DNA from: Cloacimonetes bacterium UBA6081
GTDB lineage: Bacteria > Cloacimonadota > Cloacimonadia > Cloacimonadales > Cloacimonadaceae
Assembly (NCBI GenBank): GCA_002428685.1
Contig: DIXL01000074.1
Location: forward strand, 6,886-70,885
Reading direction: 5' to 3'
Length of the DNA stretch: 64,000 nucleotides
This document shows positions 16,754-25,251 of the stretch, piece after piece. The notes under the pieces were generated by a model, which searched no databases, had not been told where the DNA came from, and saw only the letters and a list, made by a program, of their open reading frames with translations. Every line of letters begins with the position of its first letter. Position 1 is the stretch's first letter. The position numbers and the translations under genes were made by a program.

Positions 16754-17830
16754 TTACTTATCCCCTGAAATCACTACCTGAGTTCCATCGGATAGTTTAT
16801 TCTTGCCATCAAGGGCAAGTATCTGTCCCGCGGCAAGACTGTCCACAACAGCCCAATCTCCACAGTAACCCAATACCTTAACTACCTTGCGTTTGGCAAT
16901 GTTATCGTTTATAAGAAATACAAATTGTTCTTTGGTTCCAGCTTGTTGAAGAAGTGCTATTTTCGGAATCATGATCCCTTGCCTGGCTGGTTGTTGAAGT
17001 TCAACTGCACAGGACATGCCTGGCTTCAGCAGAAAATGGCTGTTCTTTACAGCAATTTCCACTTCGGTACTATGAGAAATTGTGCTTAGGAGGGGAGAGA
17101 TTTTGATAATCTGGCCCGTGAACGATACGTCTTGGATAGCTTCCGTCCGTATCGTTGCCCGCTGTCCAATCCTGATTTGACCCAAGTCCTTCTCGTTTAC
17201 ATTGATCTTGATAAGAATAGGATCAATCTGCATCAGGCTGATAATTCCGGAGCTAACCGACATCCCGGGAGTAAAATTAGGGTAAAAGAAATAATTTTCT
17301 CCTTCCCGAACCAGATGTTTCATAACCATCCCGGAAAAAGGAGCTCGAATTTCTGTGTTTTTTCGCGCCATTTGAAGTTTCAAGGCAGCAGCATCGTACA
17401 AGGCTTTCAGATGATCATATTCTTGCTGGGAAACAGTATTTTTACCCAGCAGGGCTTGCATCCTCTCAAAGTCTTTTTTTACAGTTTGATACTCAATATC
17501 AGATTGCGTAAGAAACTCATCAGACATCACCGCTATCAGTTCTCCTTCTTTAACGGTTCCACCCTCAGGTACGAGAATTTGTTCAACTTTCCCGGGAACA
17601 ACGCTGCCAATATTTGCTTCCTTATTTGGGCTGACCGTGCCTGAGAAAGAAAGTACGGTATTATATAGAGAATCGACTGCCATGACAGTGGATATGGCAA
17701 CCTTCTCTTGAGTTTGATTAACGTTATCGTGATTATTACACCCGGCTAATCCCATGGCCACGATTAAGAAGATCAGATAGCGCCTACTGGCGATAAGGGG
17801 AATTGTTCTTTTTGGCAATTTTTGCTCCAT
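16754..17830 (-). CDS. RND efflux periplasmic adaptor lipoprotein (cargo)
   Basis: The protein has 358 aa from ATG 17830; a TTG at 17839 overlaps the end of the TolC gene. A signal sequence ends in lipobox LAGC, so the mature protein should be lipid-anchored. A biotinyl-lipoyl-like half (VVPGKVEQILVPEGGTVKEG) is followed by a helical hairpin (about residues 115-160), the second lipoyl half and beta-barrel domains. It would link the RND pump to the outer-membrane channel. It overlaps or abuts both neighbours. Confidence 0.92.
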   Translation of the reverse strand: MEQKLPKRTIPLIASRRYLIFLIVAMGLAGCNNHDNVNQTQEKVAISTVMAVDSLYNTVLSFSGTVSPNKEANIGSVVPGKVEQILVPEGGTVKEGELIAVMSDEFLTQSDIEYQTVKKDFERMQALLGKNTVSQQEYDHLKALYDAAALKLQMARKNTEIRAPFSGMVMKHLVREGENYFFYPNFTPGMSVSSGIISLMQIDPILIKINVNEKDLGQIRIGQRATIRTEAIQDVSFTGQIIKISPLLSTISHSTEVEIAVKNSHFLLKPGMSCAVELQQPARQGIMIPKIALLQQAGTKEQFVFLINDNIAKRKVVKVLGYCGDWAVVDSLAAGQILALDGKNKLSDGTQVVISGDK

Positions 17831-17835
17831 TAATC

Positions 17836-19263
17836 TCAAAGACTGAGAACTTTATCAAGATTGGCACGCTTTGTGTACATCTCGGTCTGCGCCTCTATAA
17901 GCTCGGTTTTAGCATTTAACCATGAGACTTGTGCTTCCAGAACGTCTGAGCTTTTACACATTCCTTCCTTAAAGCGATTTTGCGTAACCCGTAGATTTTC
18001 TTCAGCTTGATCCACAGATTTTTCCGATAGTTGGATTCTCTTCATGGCTTCCCGGTATTGCAATTCTGATTGATTGATTTCCAATGCAAATAACTCTTTA
18101 CTTTGCTCCAAGATAAGTTGTGCCGATTGCTGCTGATGCTTGGCTGCCGAAATGGTATGCTTACGGGCATTGAAATCAAAGATTTCCCATTGGGCTACCA
18201 CCCCAACTTGCCAGTTTTGTCCGAAATTTGCTTCAAAACTATCGTAAGGATTTGGATTAATATAATTTACACTTGCCTGTAAGGCGAGATTGGGATAGTA
18301 ATTGGATTGTGCTATTTTTGTAAGTAATTGTTGTATTTCCAATCCTTGCTTAAGGATCAGCACTTCAGGCCTGTTTTCGATATACTCCTGTACTTTCGTT
18401 GAATCATAGGGAACATAGGGTACATCAAATATAGTGTCGGGTAGAACAATAGAAGATTCAAGGGGATCCCCAATAATCTGATTCAATGCCATAGTTGCTA
18501 AATGGACTCCATTCTGAGCTTTAAAGGACATCAATTCGGCTTCGTTAAGCTTTACCTGTACTTTTAAAAGCTCATTCTGGGTGGTAACTCCCACATCATA
18601 AGCATTCTGAACTTGGGAAAGCAAGGTTTGAACTAAAGCTTGGTAGTCTTTGGCCAATGCATATTTTGCCGATACATCTACCAACCGCCAGTAAGCCTCG
18701 TCAGTTTGATAGATCAATTCATTTCCGGTTTTCTTCAAATTGGCATCAGTAACCTTTTCAGCAGCTTTACTGATCTTATATTGATTGATAATTTTCCCTC
18801 CGGTGAATATGGGCTGTGTTAAAGTGACATCCAATATCCAGTTGTTTTCTTCGCCGATTGATACCTGATATTCGTCTGGTAGGTATCCTTGGTTGTGCAT
18901 ACCCACGAGCGTAGCGTAAAAAGGATCCGTAACAATAGCTGGATTGCTTGCCTCCAACCCTTGAAGAAACTCAGCTATCGGAAGATTCATAGTATATTCT
19001 AGGCTTTTATTGATGTGTGTGTAACTGCCGATTGCATTAACACGAGGGAAGAATTGAGTAAATGATGCTTTTCTAGTAGAAATTGCTGACTCCTGCTGAG
19101 CCTGAGCAACTTGTAACATTTTGTTATGAGCAAGGGCTTTTTCACGGCACTGTTCCAAAGTGAGATTCAATGTCTGCCCTGTAAGTATGTTTGCAATTCC
19201 AACAAAGAGAACGAAAGACAGGATGGTGAATTTTGTACTACTGAATGAAGAGATGATTTTCAT
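17836..19263 (-). CDS. TolC-family outer-membrane efflux channel (cargo)
   Basis: This 475-aa protein has a signal peptide (cleavage probably after ILTGQT-like residues) and two repeated helical-hairpin units (LTLEQCREKALAHNKMLQVA in the first). The C-terminal half contains AEENLRVTQNRFKEGM and SSDVLEAQVSWLNAKTELI, hallmarks of OEP/TolC proteins. GAGGT lies 6 bases before the ATG. As first gene of the pump operon it follows the TetR gene and a candidate TetR operator at 19294-19316. Confidence 0.93.
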   Translation of the reverse strand: MKIISSFSSTKFTILSFVLFVGIANILTGQTLNLTLEQCREKALAHNKMLQVAQAQQESAISTRKASFTQFFPRVNAIGSYTHINKSLEYTMNLPIAEFLQGLEASNPAIVTDPFYATLVGMHNQGYLPDEYQVSIGEENNWILDVTLTQPIFTGGKIINQYKISKAAEKVTDANLKKTGNELIYQTDEAYWRLVDVSAKYALAKDYQALVQTLLSQVQNAYDVGVTTQNELLKVQVKLNEAELMSFKAQNGVHLATMALNQIIGDPLESSIVLPDTIFDVPYVPYDSTKVQEYIENRPEVLILKQGLEIQQLLTKIAQSNYYPNLALQASVNYINPNPYDSFEANFGQNWQVGVVAQWEIFDFNARKHTISAAKHQQQSAQLILEQSKELFALEINQSELQYREAMKRIQLSEKSVDQAEENLRVTQNRFKEGMCKSSDVLEAQVSWLNAKTELIEAQTEMYTKRANLDKVLSL

Positions 19264-19293
19264 GGTTTACCTCGCTTACTGATTAATACTTGT

Positions 19294-19316
19294 GAACGAT
19301 ATGCGTATAATCGTTC
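19294..19316. promoter_or_regulatory. Candidate TetR operator upstream of the efflux operon
   Basis: A perfect 7-bp inverted repeat GAACGAT / ATCGTTC has a 9-bp centre and lies 31 bp upstream of the TolC start. Its left half, in the context GTGAACGATA, resembles GTGTACGATA upstream of the TetR gene (19978-19987). The same regulator probably binds both. Confidence 0.65.
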
Positions 19317-19348
19317 CAAGATAAGGCAAAAAAATAGGTTTCACGATT

Positions 19349-19951
19349 TTAGCTTCGTAATCCCTTAAGAAAAATGTCTATAATAACGTCGAAATTGTTG
19401 TCATTATCTACGTTTGACATGTGGTCATCAAAAACAAGCTGAAGCATTAAGCCTCGGGTTGCGTTAACCAGATAATAGGCAATTGAAGTAATGTATTCGA
19501 AATAAAAGGAGGAAAACTCTTTTAAGATGATTCCATTTCTTAAAATACCGGTCACTTCCTCCATATCTAATGTGTCCAATTTTTTTTTTACCATCGCAGT
19601 ATTGAAAGGAATTACGTCTAACTCACCTTTGATTAAAGCATAGATGAATAGCTTCTTTTTAGTTTCTTCTAAGATCGTTTTCATATATAACCGAAGCTTC
19701 TCAGCTGATGTTTCACCTTTATTGCTTTCTCTAACTACAACATAATGTAATTCATATATTTCCTTAGTAATTACACCGTGCAGAACCTCTTCCTTGTTTT
19801 TGAAGAATTGATAGAGTGTGCTCTTGCTTTTTCTGGCTGTTTTTGCAATATCTTCCATAGTAGTTTTCACAAATCCATACTGTTGAAATAAACTTTGTGA
19901 TACTTGGATCAAATTGTCTTTGATGCTCTGTTCTTTCATTGATAATTTCAT
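19349..19951 (-). CDS. TetR/AcrR-family transcriptional regulator (cargo)
   Basis: This 200-aa protein has a typical N-terminal TetR HTH (about residues 10-56: FQQYGFVKTTMEDIAKTARK, then STLYQFFKNKEEV) and a helical ligand-binding C-terminal domain. It is co-oriented with and directly upstream of the tolC-adaptor-RND genes. Palindromes lie before both it and tolC. It should repress the pump operon and itself until a ligand binds. It marks the right boundary of the cargo block. Confidence 0.9.
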   Translation of the reverse strand: MKLSMKEQSIKDNLIQVSQSLFQQYGFVKTTMEDIAKTARKSKSTLYQFFKNKEEVLHGVITKEIYELHYVVVRESNKGETSAEKLRLYMKTILEETKKKLFIYALIKGELDVIPFNTAMVKKKLDTLDMEEVTGILRNGIILKEFSSFYFEYITSIAYYLVNATRGLMLQLVFDDHMSNVDNDNNFDVIIDIFLKGLRS

Positions 19952-19977
19952 ATCAAGTCATTCCTCTTTCATTTCGT

Positions 19978-20003
19978 GTGTACGATAACGCTATCATGTG
20001 TAC
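19978..20003. promoter_or_regulatory. Candidate TetR autoregulatory operator
   Basis: GTGTACGATA and a second GTGTAC flank the central palindrome GATAACGCTATC, 27 bp upstream of the TetR start. The GTGnACGATA half and the following TATnAT are shared with the site before tolC. Confidence 0.6.
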
Positions 20004-20136
20004 AATATAATTCAGCCCTCCATTTCTGTCAACTCTAATTTCTGTCGCATCCTTATGCATCCGTATTTGTGTGAATACAGGGTAGTAGCTTCCTTGCTCC
20101 GGATAGAGTATCCAATACAACTCGCAAGGAGATACG

Positions 20137-20562
20137 ATGGAAGCCAAGCTACTGGAACGCATAAAAGAACAACTTGTCAGACACGAAGGTCTGCGACTGA
20201 AACCCTATCGCTGCACTTCAGGTAAGCTGACCATCGGTATTGGCCGCAATCTCGATGCAAATGGCATCTCTCAGACGGAAGCTTTTATGCTGTTGGAGCA
20301 TGATATCTTGCAGTGTGAGATGCAGATTTTGGCTGAGATTCCAAAAATCTATCTTCAGCTTGATGAAGTCCGCAAGTCGGTGCTGCTGAACATGTGCTTC
20401 AACCTGGGCATCGGTGGGCTGCTTGAATTTAACAACACCTTGGCTTATGTAGCTGCCGGAGACTGGGAACGGGCTGCCAATGGCATGCTCGCCTCCAAGT
20501 GGGCGAAGCAAGTTGGCCGCAGAGCTATTGAGCTATCTGAACTGATGAGGAAAGGCAAGTGA
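20137..20562 (+). CDS. Phage endolysin, T4-type lysozyme (GH24)
   Basis: This 141-aa protein is the first late gene after the cargo, with AAGGAGATACG before the ATG. The catalytic triad spacing of GH24 phage lysozymes (E-8aa-D/C-5aa-T) is exact: Glu17 in RHEGLRLKPY, Cys26 replacing the usual Asp, and Thr32 in LTIGIGRNL. It would cut the MurNAc-GlcNAc bond of peptidoglycan at lysis. No N-terminal membrane segment is present, so it should need a holin for release. It overlaps the next gene by 4 bp. Confidence 0.92.
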   Translation: MEAKLLERIKEQLVRHEGLRLKPYRCTSGKLTIGIGRNLDANGISQTEAFMLLEHDILQCEMQILAEIPKIYLQLDEVRKSVLLNMCFNLGIGGLLEFNNTLAYVAAGDWERAANGMLASKWAKQVGRRAIELSELMRKGK

Positions 20563-21017
20563 TTCCGATCCCGGTCGAGATCGATCCCATGCTCGCTATC
20601 CTTAATCTCCCCAAGGAGATGGGTGATAACGGCATCTTCAAAGAACATAAGGCTATCGTCCTTGAAACGATCAGAACTCTCATCTTGCCAGAGCATTACA
20701 ACCGTGCCACTCAGGAGGATATGCCCGAGGAAGAGCCGTTTCTGATCTCTTTTCGTTTTGGGTTCTGTTTCCTGATGCTGCACAGTACTTGTGAGTTTCT
20801 CAATTTGAAGACCCTGGGCGAGGGAATCGTCAAGACCGTAGGGTTAGACCAGTCTGCCACCGAACTGCTCACAGGGAGCGAAATTGACGCATTCAAAACA
20901 AGCCTTGAGCTAAGAGCACTTACCGGACTTCGTGACTATCTCAATCTTACTGGTTTGCAGAGGTTGGATGAGCTTAAGCCCAGACCTCCCAGAGTGATCA
21001 GGGTGGGAGTGATCTGA
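20559..21017 (+). CDS. Late protein of unknown function, probable head-tail module
   Basis: The protein has 152 aa from GTG 20559 (GTGA overlap with the lysozyme stop); an ATG at 20589 is a possible alternative. It is rich in helices, with no motif I recognise. The next gene begins on its stop codon. Its place before tail-completion and portal genes suggests a connector or adaptor role. Confidence 0.65.
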   Translation: MIPIPVEIDPMLAILNLPKEMGDNGIFKEHKAIVLETIRTLILPEHYNRATQEDMPEEEPFLISFRFGFCFLMLHSTCEFLNLKTLGEGIVKTVGLDQSATELLTGSEIDAFKTSLELRALTGLRDYLNLTGLQRLDELKPRPPRVIRVGVI

Positions 21018-21505
21018 TGCAGGATGGTTATACTACTCCGGATGAGCTGATGCGGGAGATCTACCTTGCTATCTATGCTGCCTTGGAGAGCCGTCTGCAT
21101 TTGATCGGTTCTGTAATCGATGCCGAGTCCCGCAAGGAGATACTGGCACAGCAGATTTACGATAAAGGCGACTTTTATGGCAATGCAGGCTATCTGGTCG
21201 AGACCAGTCCTTCAGCTATGATCCTCAGAGTAGGCTCCAATGTCCGTCACGAGCCTTTCGTTTTGGGCGGTAAAGTGCCTTCCTGGACTCCGATCGCCCC
21301 TCTGATTGCTTGGGTCGAACGCAAGCACCTGTCTTGGACTGATAAAGAGACTGGCAAGCTGTTGGCCGTAGCCGAGATCGCTTATCTCATCCGGGGCAAG
21401 ATCAAGCGGGAAGGCATAGCTGCCCGCAATGTATTTGCTGAGGTTATTGCTAACCGGGAGCAGTGGATATACCAACAATTGAATTCAATCGAGGTGAGTC
21501 TATGA
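21017..21505 (+). CDS. Tail completion / virion morphogenesis protein (HK97 gp10-like)
   Basis: This 162-aa protein contains YLVETSPSAMILRVGSNVRH and GGKVPSWTPIAPLIAWVERK. It ends with IKREGIAARNVFAEVIANR, the pattern seen in gp10/virion-morphogenesis proteins of Mu-like and HK97-like phages. The start overlaps the upstream stop and the end overlaps the next start. It is probably a structural joint between head and tail. Confidence 0.72.
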   Translation: MQDGYTTPDELMREIYLAIYAALESRLHLIGSVIDAESRKEILAQQIYDKGDFYGNAGYLVETSPSAMILRVGSNVRHEPFVLGGKVPSWTPIAPLIAWVERKHLSWTDKETGKLLAVAEIAYLIRGKIKREGIAARNVFAEVIANREQWIYQQLNSIEVSL

Positions 21506-21903
21506 ACCCCTATGATAAGTTTATCGCAGATCGTAACCGGATAGTCGATGCCTTGAAGTTTTCCGATATCCCCACTATCCAGTTCAACAAGGATGCTATC
21601 CCCAAGCAGCTGCCTTGTGCCATCGTGATTCTCGACTCAGAGACAGGCAAGAATGGCACTTCCAGACAGTATGTGAGTACCGATTTAGCTTGGACAGTCT
21701 TCCTAATCGTCAATGCCCAGAATGTGGATGATCCTGATTCAGATTTGTATCAACTCAAGGAGAAGTTCCGCTCTTTCTATCTCAAGCTGATGAATAGGGA
21801 CCTGCCCAGTGTGGAGTACTATACCAGCCGCATCGATGGCACTCGTCTAGTGCGCATTGCCAAGATTGACCTGCTCAAAGCAGGAACCGGAGCATCTGCT
21901 TGA
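21502..21903 (+). CDS. Probable tail terminator / minor tail protein
   Basis: The protein has 133 aa from ATG 21502 (ATGA overlap, GAGGTGAG upstream). It has an alpha/beta character (CAIVILDSETG, LAWTVFLIVNAQN) like small tail-terminator or gp37-type proteins that follow gp10-like genes. I do not see a diagnostic motif; the assignment is positional. Confidence 0.6.
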   Translation: MNPYDKFIADRNRIVDALKFSDIPTIQFNKDAIPKQLPCAIVILDSETGKNGTSRQYVSTDLAWTVFLIVNAQNVDDPDSDLYQLKEKFRSFYLKLMNRDLPSVEYYTSRIDGTRLVRIAKIDLLKAGTGASA

Positions 21904-21908
21904 GAGTA

Positions 21909-23096
21909 ATGCGACTGGGTGGCTACAACCTGGCTATCAGCTCTGCTAGTGACCTTTTGGAGACCAGATACAAGCCTGGGCTGATTGACTTATCCAAGTG
22001 CAGCCGGGTCGGTAAGCAACTGATCTCCAAGGCTGCCGAGACCAAGAAAGTTGTCTCACAACCCTACTCCATGAGCAACCTGCTCAACCTCCTGGATACC
22101 GATGAGTACCACTCGGGTTGTGTGGATGCCTTGTCTATGGCAACTGTGATGGAGTTCGACTGCAAGAACAGCCAGGTCAAGTCCTGGATGGAAGCTGCTG
22201 AGTTCCCTGCCTGTGAAGACCAGACCACTATCCTGGCAGATCTGATGAAGTTCTATCTGGCTTGTGGGAATGGCTTCCTGATCAAGATGCGGAACGCCCA
22301 AGGCCAGTGGATGGGACTGGAGAGAATGCTGCCTTCTGAAGTGCAGATCGTGGAGAACTATGACGAGTTCGGCTTCTTCAAGCCTAACTACATCCAGGTG
22401 AAGAATAACCAGAAGAAGGACTTCGCATACGAGGATATCATCCACGTGAAGAAGTCCACACATAGATCAAATGCATGGGGCCTGGCTTGCCTTCCCATCG
22501 CCATCAACATCGAGATCTTGGGTGAGATCAAGACCTTCGACTACAACAACTTTAAGAACGGTCTGATGATCGACTACTTCGTGATTGTGGAAGGTGGCAC
22601 TCTACGTGATGGCACAGTCACCGATGAGCAGGGCAACGAAGTGCTGACCGATGCCTATACAGAGATTGAGAAAGCCTTAACCGAAGTCAAAGGCAATGCC
22701 AAGAGCCATTCCACAGTCCTGATCGAGAGTGAGAGCCGGGACGTGAGGATACGCCTCGAACCACTACGTCAGCAGGACCGGGAAGGCGGTTTCTTAGGAC
22801 TCAAGAAAGACCTGAGGGAAGGCATCCTCGCTTATCATAGGGTCCCTGCCAGGATCGTCTCACAACTCATCCCAGGGCAGCTTGGTGGCGATAACAGTAG
22901 CGATATGCGGATGTTCTACCAGTTCGTAGTTAGACCGCTGCAGAACCGCCTAGCATTAGCCTTGGCTAACGAGTTCAACTTCGACTTCGGCTGGAGTGTG
23001 AAGCCAGATGACTTCAACTTCGGAGACCTTACACAAGCAATCCAGTCTGCTGATGATCAATTGTTCATGCAGAACCGCAGCTTTGGAGCGCAGTAA
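21909..23096 (+). CDS. Phage portal protein (PBSX/HK97-type family)
   Basis: The protein has 395 aa from ATG 21909 (TTG at 21900 also in frame). Portal-like features are present: a helical stem region, LACGNGFLIKMRNAQGQ, YEDIIHVKK, WGLACLPIAINIEI and a C-terminal GQLGGDNSSDMRMFYQFVVR. The PBSX-type family is smaller than the Mu portal gp29. It forms the dodecameric vertex for DNA entry. It directly precedes the protease-capsid gene but is 11 kb from terminase, an unusual order. Confidence 0.88.
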   Translation: MRLGGYNLAISSASDLLETRYKPGLIDLSKCSRVGKQLISKAAETKKVVSQPYSMSNLLNLLDTDEYHSGCVDALSMATVMEFDCKNSQVKSWMEAAEFPACEDQTTILADLMKFYLACGNGFLIKMRNAQGQWMGLERMLPSEVQIVENYDEFGFFKPNYIQVKNNQKKDFAYEDIIHVKKSTHRSNAWGLACLPIAINIEILGEIKTFDYNNFKNGLMIDYFVIVEGGTLRDGTVTDEQGNEVLTDAYTEIEKALTEVKGNAKSHSTVLIESESRDVRIRLEPLRQQDREGGFLGLKKDLREGILAYHRVPARIVSQLIPGQLGGDNSSDMRMFYQFVVRPLQNRLALALANEFNFDFGWSVKPDDFNFGDLTQAIQSADDQLFMQNRSFGAQ

Positions 23097-23141
23097 ACTA
23101 TGCACAACTACATAACTGACAATCAACAACAAGGAGGTAGC

Positions 23142-24872
23142 GTGAATCGTAAACGCACCATTCTCAAGGGAGAACTCCGCAATGTGGAAGTCGAGTTGGT
23201 CTCGCTTCTGTTCGATGAGATGACTCCCGCCAATCAGAAGGGCTTTGTGGTCAAGAATGCCTCAGGCAGAAGCTTTGAACACAAGATCAACTCCACCAAG
23301 TTCAAGAGTGAAACGAGTGGCACTCAGGGACGGCTTTACGTCACTCTAATGGAACCCAACATCCACGACTCCCAGGGCGATTATTACACTCGGGAAGAGA
23401 TTCAGAAGGCCTGTGATCACTTTGCCAAGCATGGCTTAGTCGGCAAGTGCGATGTGAACCACAACATGCAGCCCGTACCGGAGTTCACCGTAGTGGAGAA
23501 CTACATCCTCAAGAACTCTGACCGGGAGCATTTCCCCGATGCTAAAGTTGGCTCCTGGGTGCAAGTCCTCAAGTGTGAAGACTTGGGCTCTGATCTCTGG
23601 CAGAAGGTCGAGAAAGGCGAGTTCAATGGTGTCTCCATCTACGGACGAGCCGATGACTACCGCAGTGCGGAAGCGAGTCTTGCCGAGATCAAGAACGAAC
23701 TCAATAGCCTGCGTAAGGTAGCGGAGCACAACAACAACTCCGAACTGCAGAAGGGCATTACCGCCATCACTGAGAAGATCGGTGAACTGGAGAAGGGTAA
23801 TCCCAACCTCCAGCTTGGTGATGCCATCCACAGCATCGAGAAGAGCCTCAAAGACCTCTCCGTCACCATGAGCAGAGCCATCTCCAAGAGCATTCCCGGT
23901 GAGCCTGATGCCAACCAATCCAATGTGGACAAAGAGGTTACCATCGACGGCAACAAGATCATGGTCAAGGCCAGTCACCGTGAGATCTACAAAGGCATCT
24001 CCGATGTGGACTCCGGCAAGGCCATGAACATCCTGACCGCCAACACAACCTCCCTGTTCATCGATGAGGTCATCGGAAGCCAGCCGGGAGATACCCTCTC
24101 GGATATCTCAGTATTGCCCCTGCTGAAAGACGAGAAGATCGACGTCGGCTTGATTGATGACCTGGTCTTCAAGAACTCACTCGATGGAGCTCTGACTGCT
24201 CAGAACGTCTCAACTGCCGACCTCTCCGTACCCACCGGGATACTAAATGCTGAGTTCACTCTGGGACGTGATGTGGTCGAGTTCTACAAGGATAAGTACG
24301 GTGAAGATGCCTTCGGAGCCTATGTGGAGAACCACATCGCCAAGAAGACCGAGAAAGCCATCCGCTTGCTGCTCTTCAAGGGTGATCGAGCCTCTGCCAC
24401 TGCCAAAATCAAGGCTCTGGATGGAGTGATCAAACTCGCCACCACTGCCACCGACGTCACTAACCTCTCCAAGACCACCTACACCGACTGGGCGAAGCGC
24501 TTCGAAGCTGCTCTGCTGGCATTCTCTGACGAGATGTTGGAAGAGCAGGAGAACTTCAAGTTCTACGTGGCTCATAAGGACCTGATCCGTATCCGTGCTG
24601 AACTCGCCAAGCGTGAGACCGGAGCCGGAGATCGCCTGCTGCTTGAAGGTGGCAACGTTTCCTTTGCGGGTATCCCGGTCAAGCCCCGTCTCATGGATGC
24701 CGATTACATCATCGGCGGTCTGCCCAAGTTCATCATCGTCGGCTATCGTACCGATGCCGAACTCAAAGTAGAACACCACGGAAGTGATTGGAAGTACCAC
24801 TGGTACATCCGTATCCGGCCCGGCATCACCTACATCTCCGGCTTCGTGAAAGTGTTCAAACTCACCACCTAA
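23142..24872 (+). CDS. Fusion of XkdF-like prohead protease, scaffold and major capsid protein
   Basis: The protein has 576 aa from GTG 23142, which has AAGGAGG at ideal spacing. Residues about 60-172 match XkdF-type phage serine proteases: VTLMEPNIHDSQGDYYTREE, His107 in DVNHN, VVENYI, GSWVQVL and Ser165 in FNGVSIYGRA. Residues about 175-265 are a charged coiled coil (EIKNELNSLRKVAEHNN), as in scaffolds. Residues about 290-576 look like an HK97-fold capsid protein (LTLGRD-like AEFTLGRDVVEFYKDKY, FYVAHKDLIRIRAEL, VEHHGSDWKYHWYIR). Protease, scaffold and capsid are usually two or three genes; here one reading frame covers all. The reading frame is certain, and self-cleavage is inferred. Confidence 0.85.
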   Translation: MNRKRTILKGELRNVEVELVSLLFDEMTPANQKGFVVKNASGRSFEHKINSTKFKSETSGTQGRLYVTLMEPNIHDSQGDYYTREEIQKACDHFAKHGLVGKCDVNHNMQPVPEFTVVENYILKNSDREHFPDAKVGSWVQVLKCEDLGSDLWQKVEKGEFNGVSIYGRADDYRSAEASLAEIKNELNSLRKVAEHNNNSELQKGITAITEKIGELEKGNPNLQLGDAIHSIEKSLKDLSVTMSRAISKSIPGEPDANQSNVDKEVTIDGNKIMVKASHREIYKGISDVDSGKAMNILTANTTSLFIDEVIGSQPGDTLSDISVLPLLKDEKIDVGLIDDLVFKNSLDGALTAQNVSTADLSVPTGILNAEFTLGRDVVEFYKDKYGEDAFGAYVENHIAKKTEKAIRLLLFKGDRASATAKIKALDGVIKLATTATDVTNLSKTTYTDWAKRFEAALLAFSDEMLEEQENFKFYVAHKDLIRIRAELAKRETGAGDRLLLEGGNVSFAGIPVKPRLMDADYIIGGLPKFIIVGYRTDAELKVEHHGSDWKYHWYIRIRPGITYISGFVKVFKLTT

Positions 24873-24900
24873 GCAATAACCAAGATAAAGGAGTATCTCT

Positions 24901-25251
24901 ATGGACTTCATCTTCGCCAATCAGGAGTTTATCCTTGGTCTAGTCTCAGCCCTGGTAGTCTGGATCATTTCCCGCACTACCGGCACGCTGATCGACAAAG
25001 CTAAGGTCAACTCGGCTCTGGCCATCATCCTGGACATCATCCAGGACATCAAGATCAACCCTGCCACCAAGGACTTGGATGACTATGCCAAGAAGCAACT
25101 GGCAGTGGAGCGGGCTACCAAGTCCCTCCCTGCCAAGCAAACAAATGTCATCCTCAAAGTCTTCGGCACTATTGGAGGAGCCATCGAATACGTGTTCCAC
25201 AACCGCAAATGGCTCTTTAGCATCGGCAAGGCGATTAAAGGGGTGTTCTGA
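24901..25251 (+). CDS. Small membrane protein, candidate holin
   Basis: This 116-aa protein has a hydrophobic N-terminal segment (about residues 8-26), a charged middle and a weakly hydrophobic C-terminal region. AAGGAG precedes the ATG. Its size, topology and location in the late operon allow a holin role, but the lysozyme is 4 kb upstream and no holin signature is visible. Confidence 0.6.
   Translation: MDFIFANQEFILGLVSALVVWIISRTTGTLIDKAKVNSALAIILDIIQDIKINPATKDLDDYAKKQLAVERATKSLPAKQTNVILKVFGTIGGAIEYVFHNRKWLFSIGKAIKGVF

Noticed and set aside
10467..20136. Efflux block considered as a separate transposon or integron inside the phage
   Set aside because: I found no transposase, integrase, terminal inverted repeats or direct repeats at its borders; it is treated as phage cargo.
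22056..24920. Long minus-strand frames opposite portal and capsid genes
   Set aside because: Antisense frames created by the codon usage of the real genes; no start signals.
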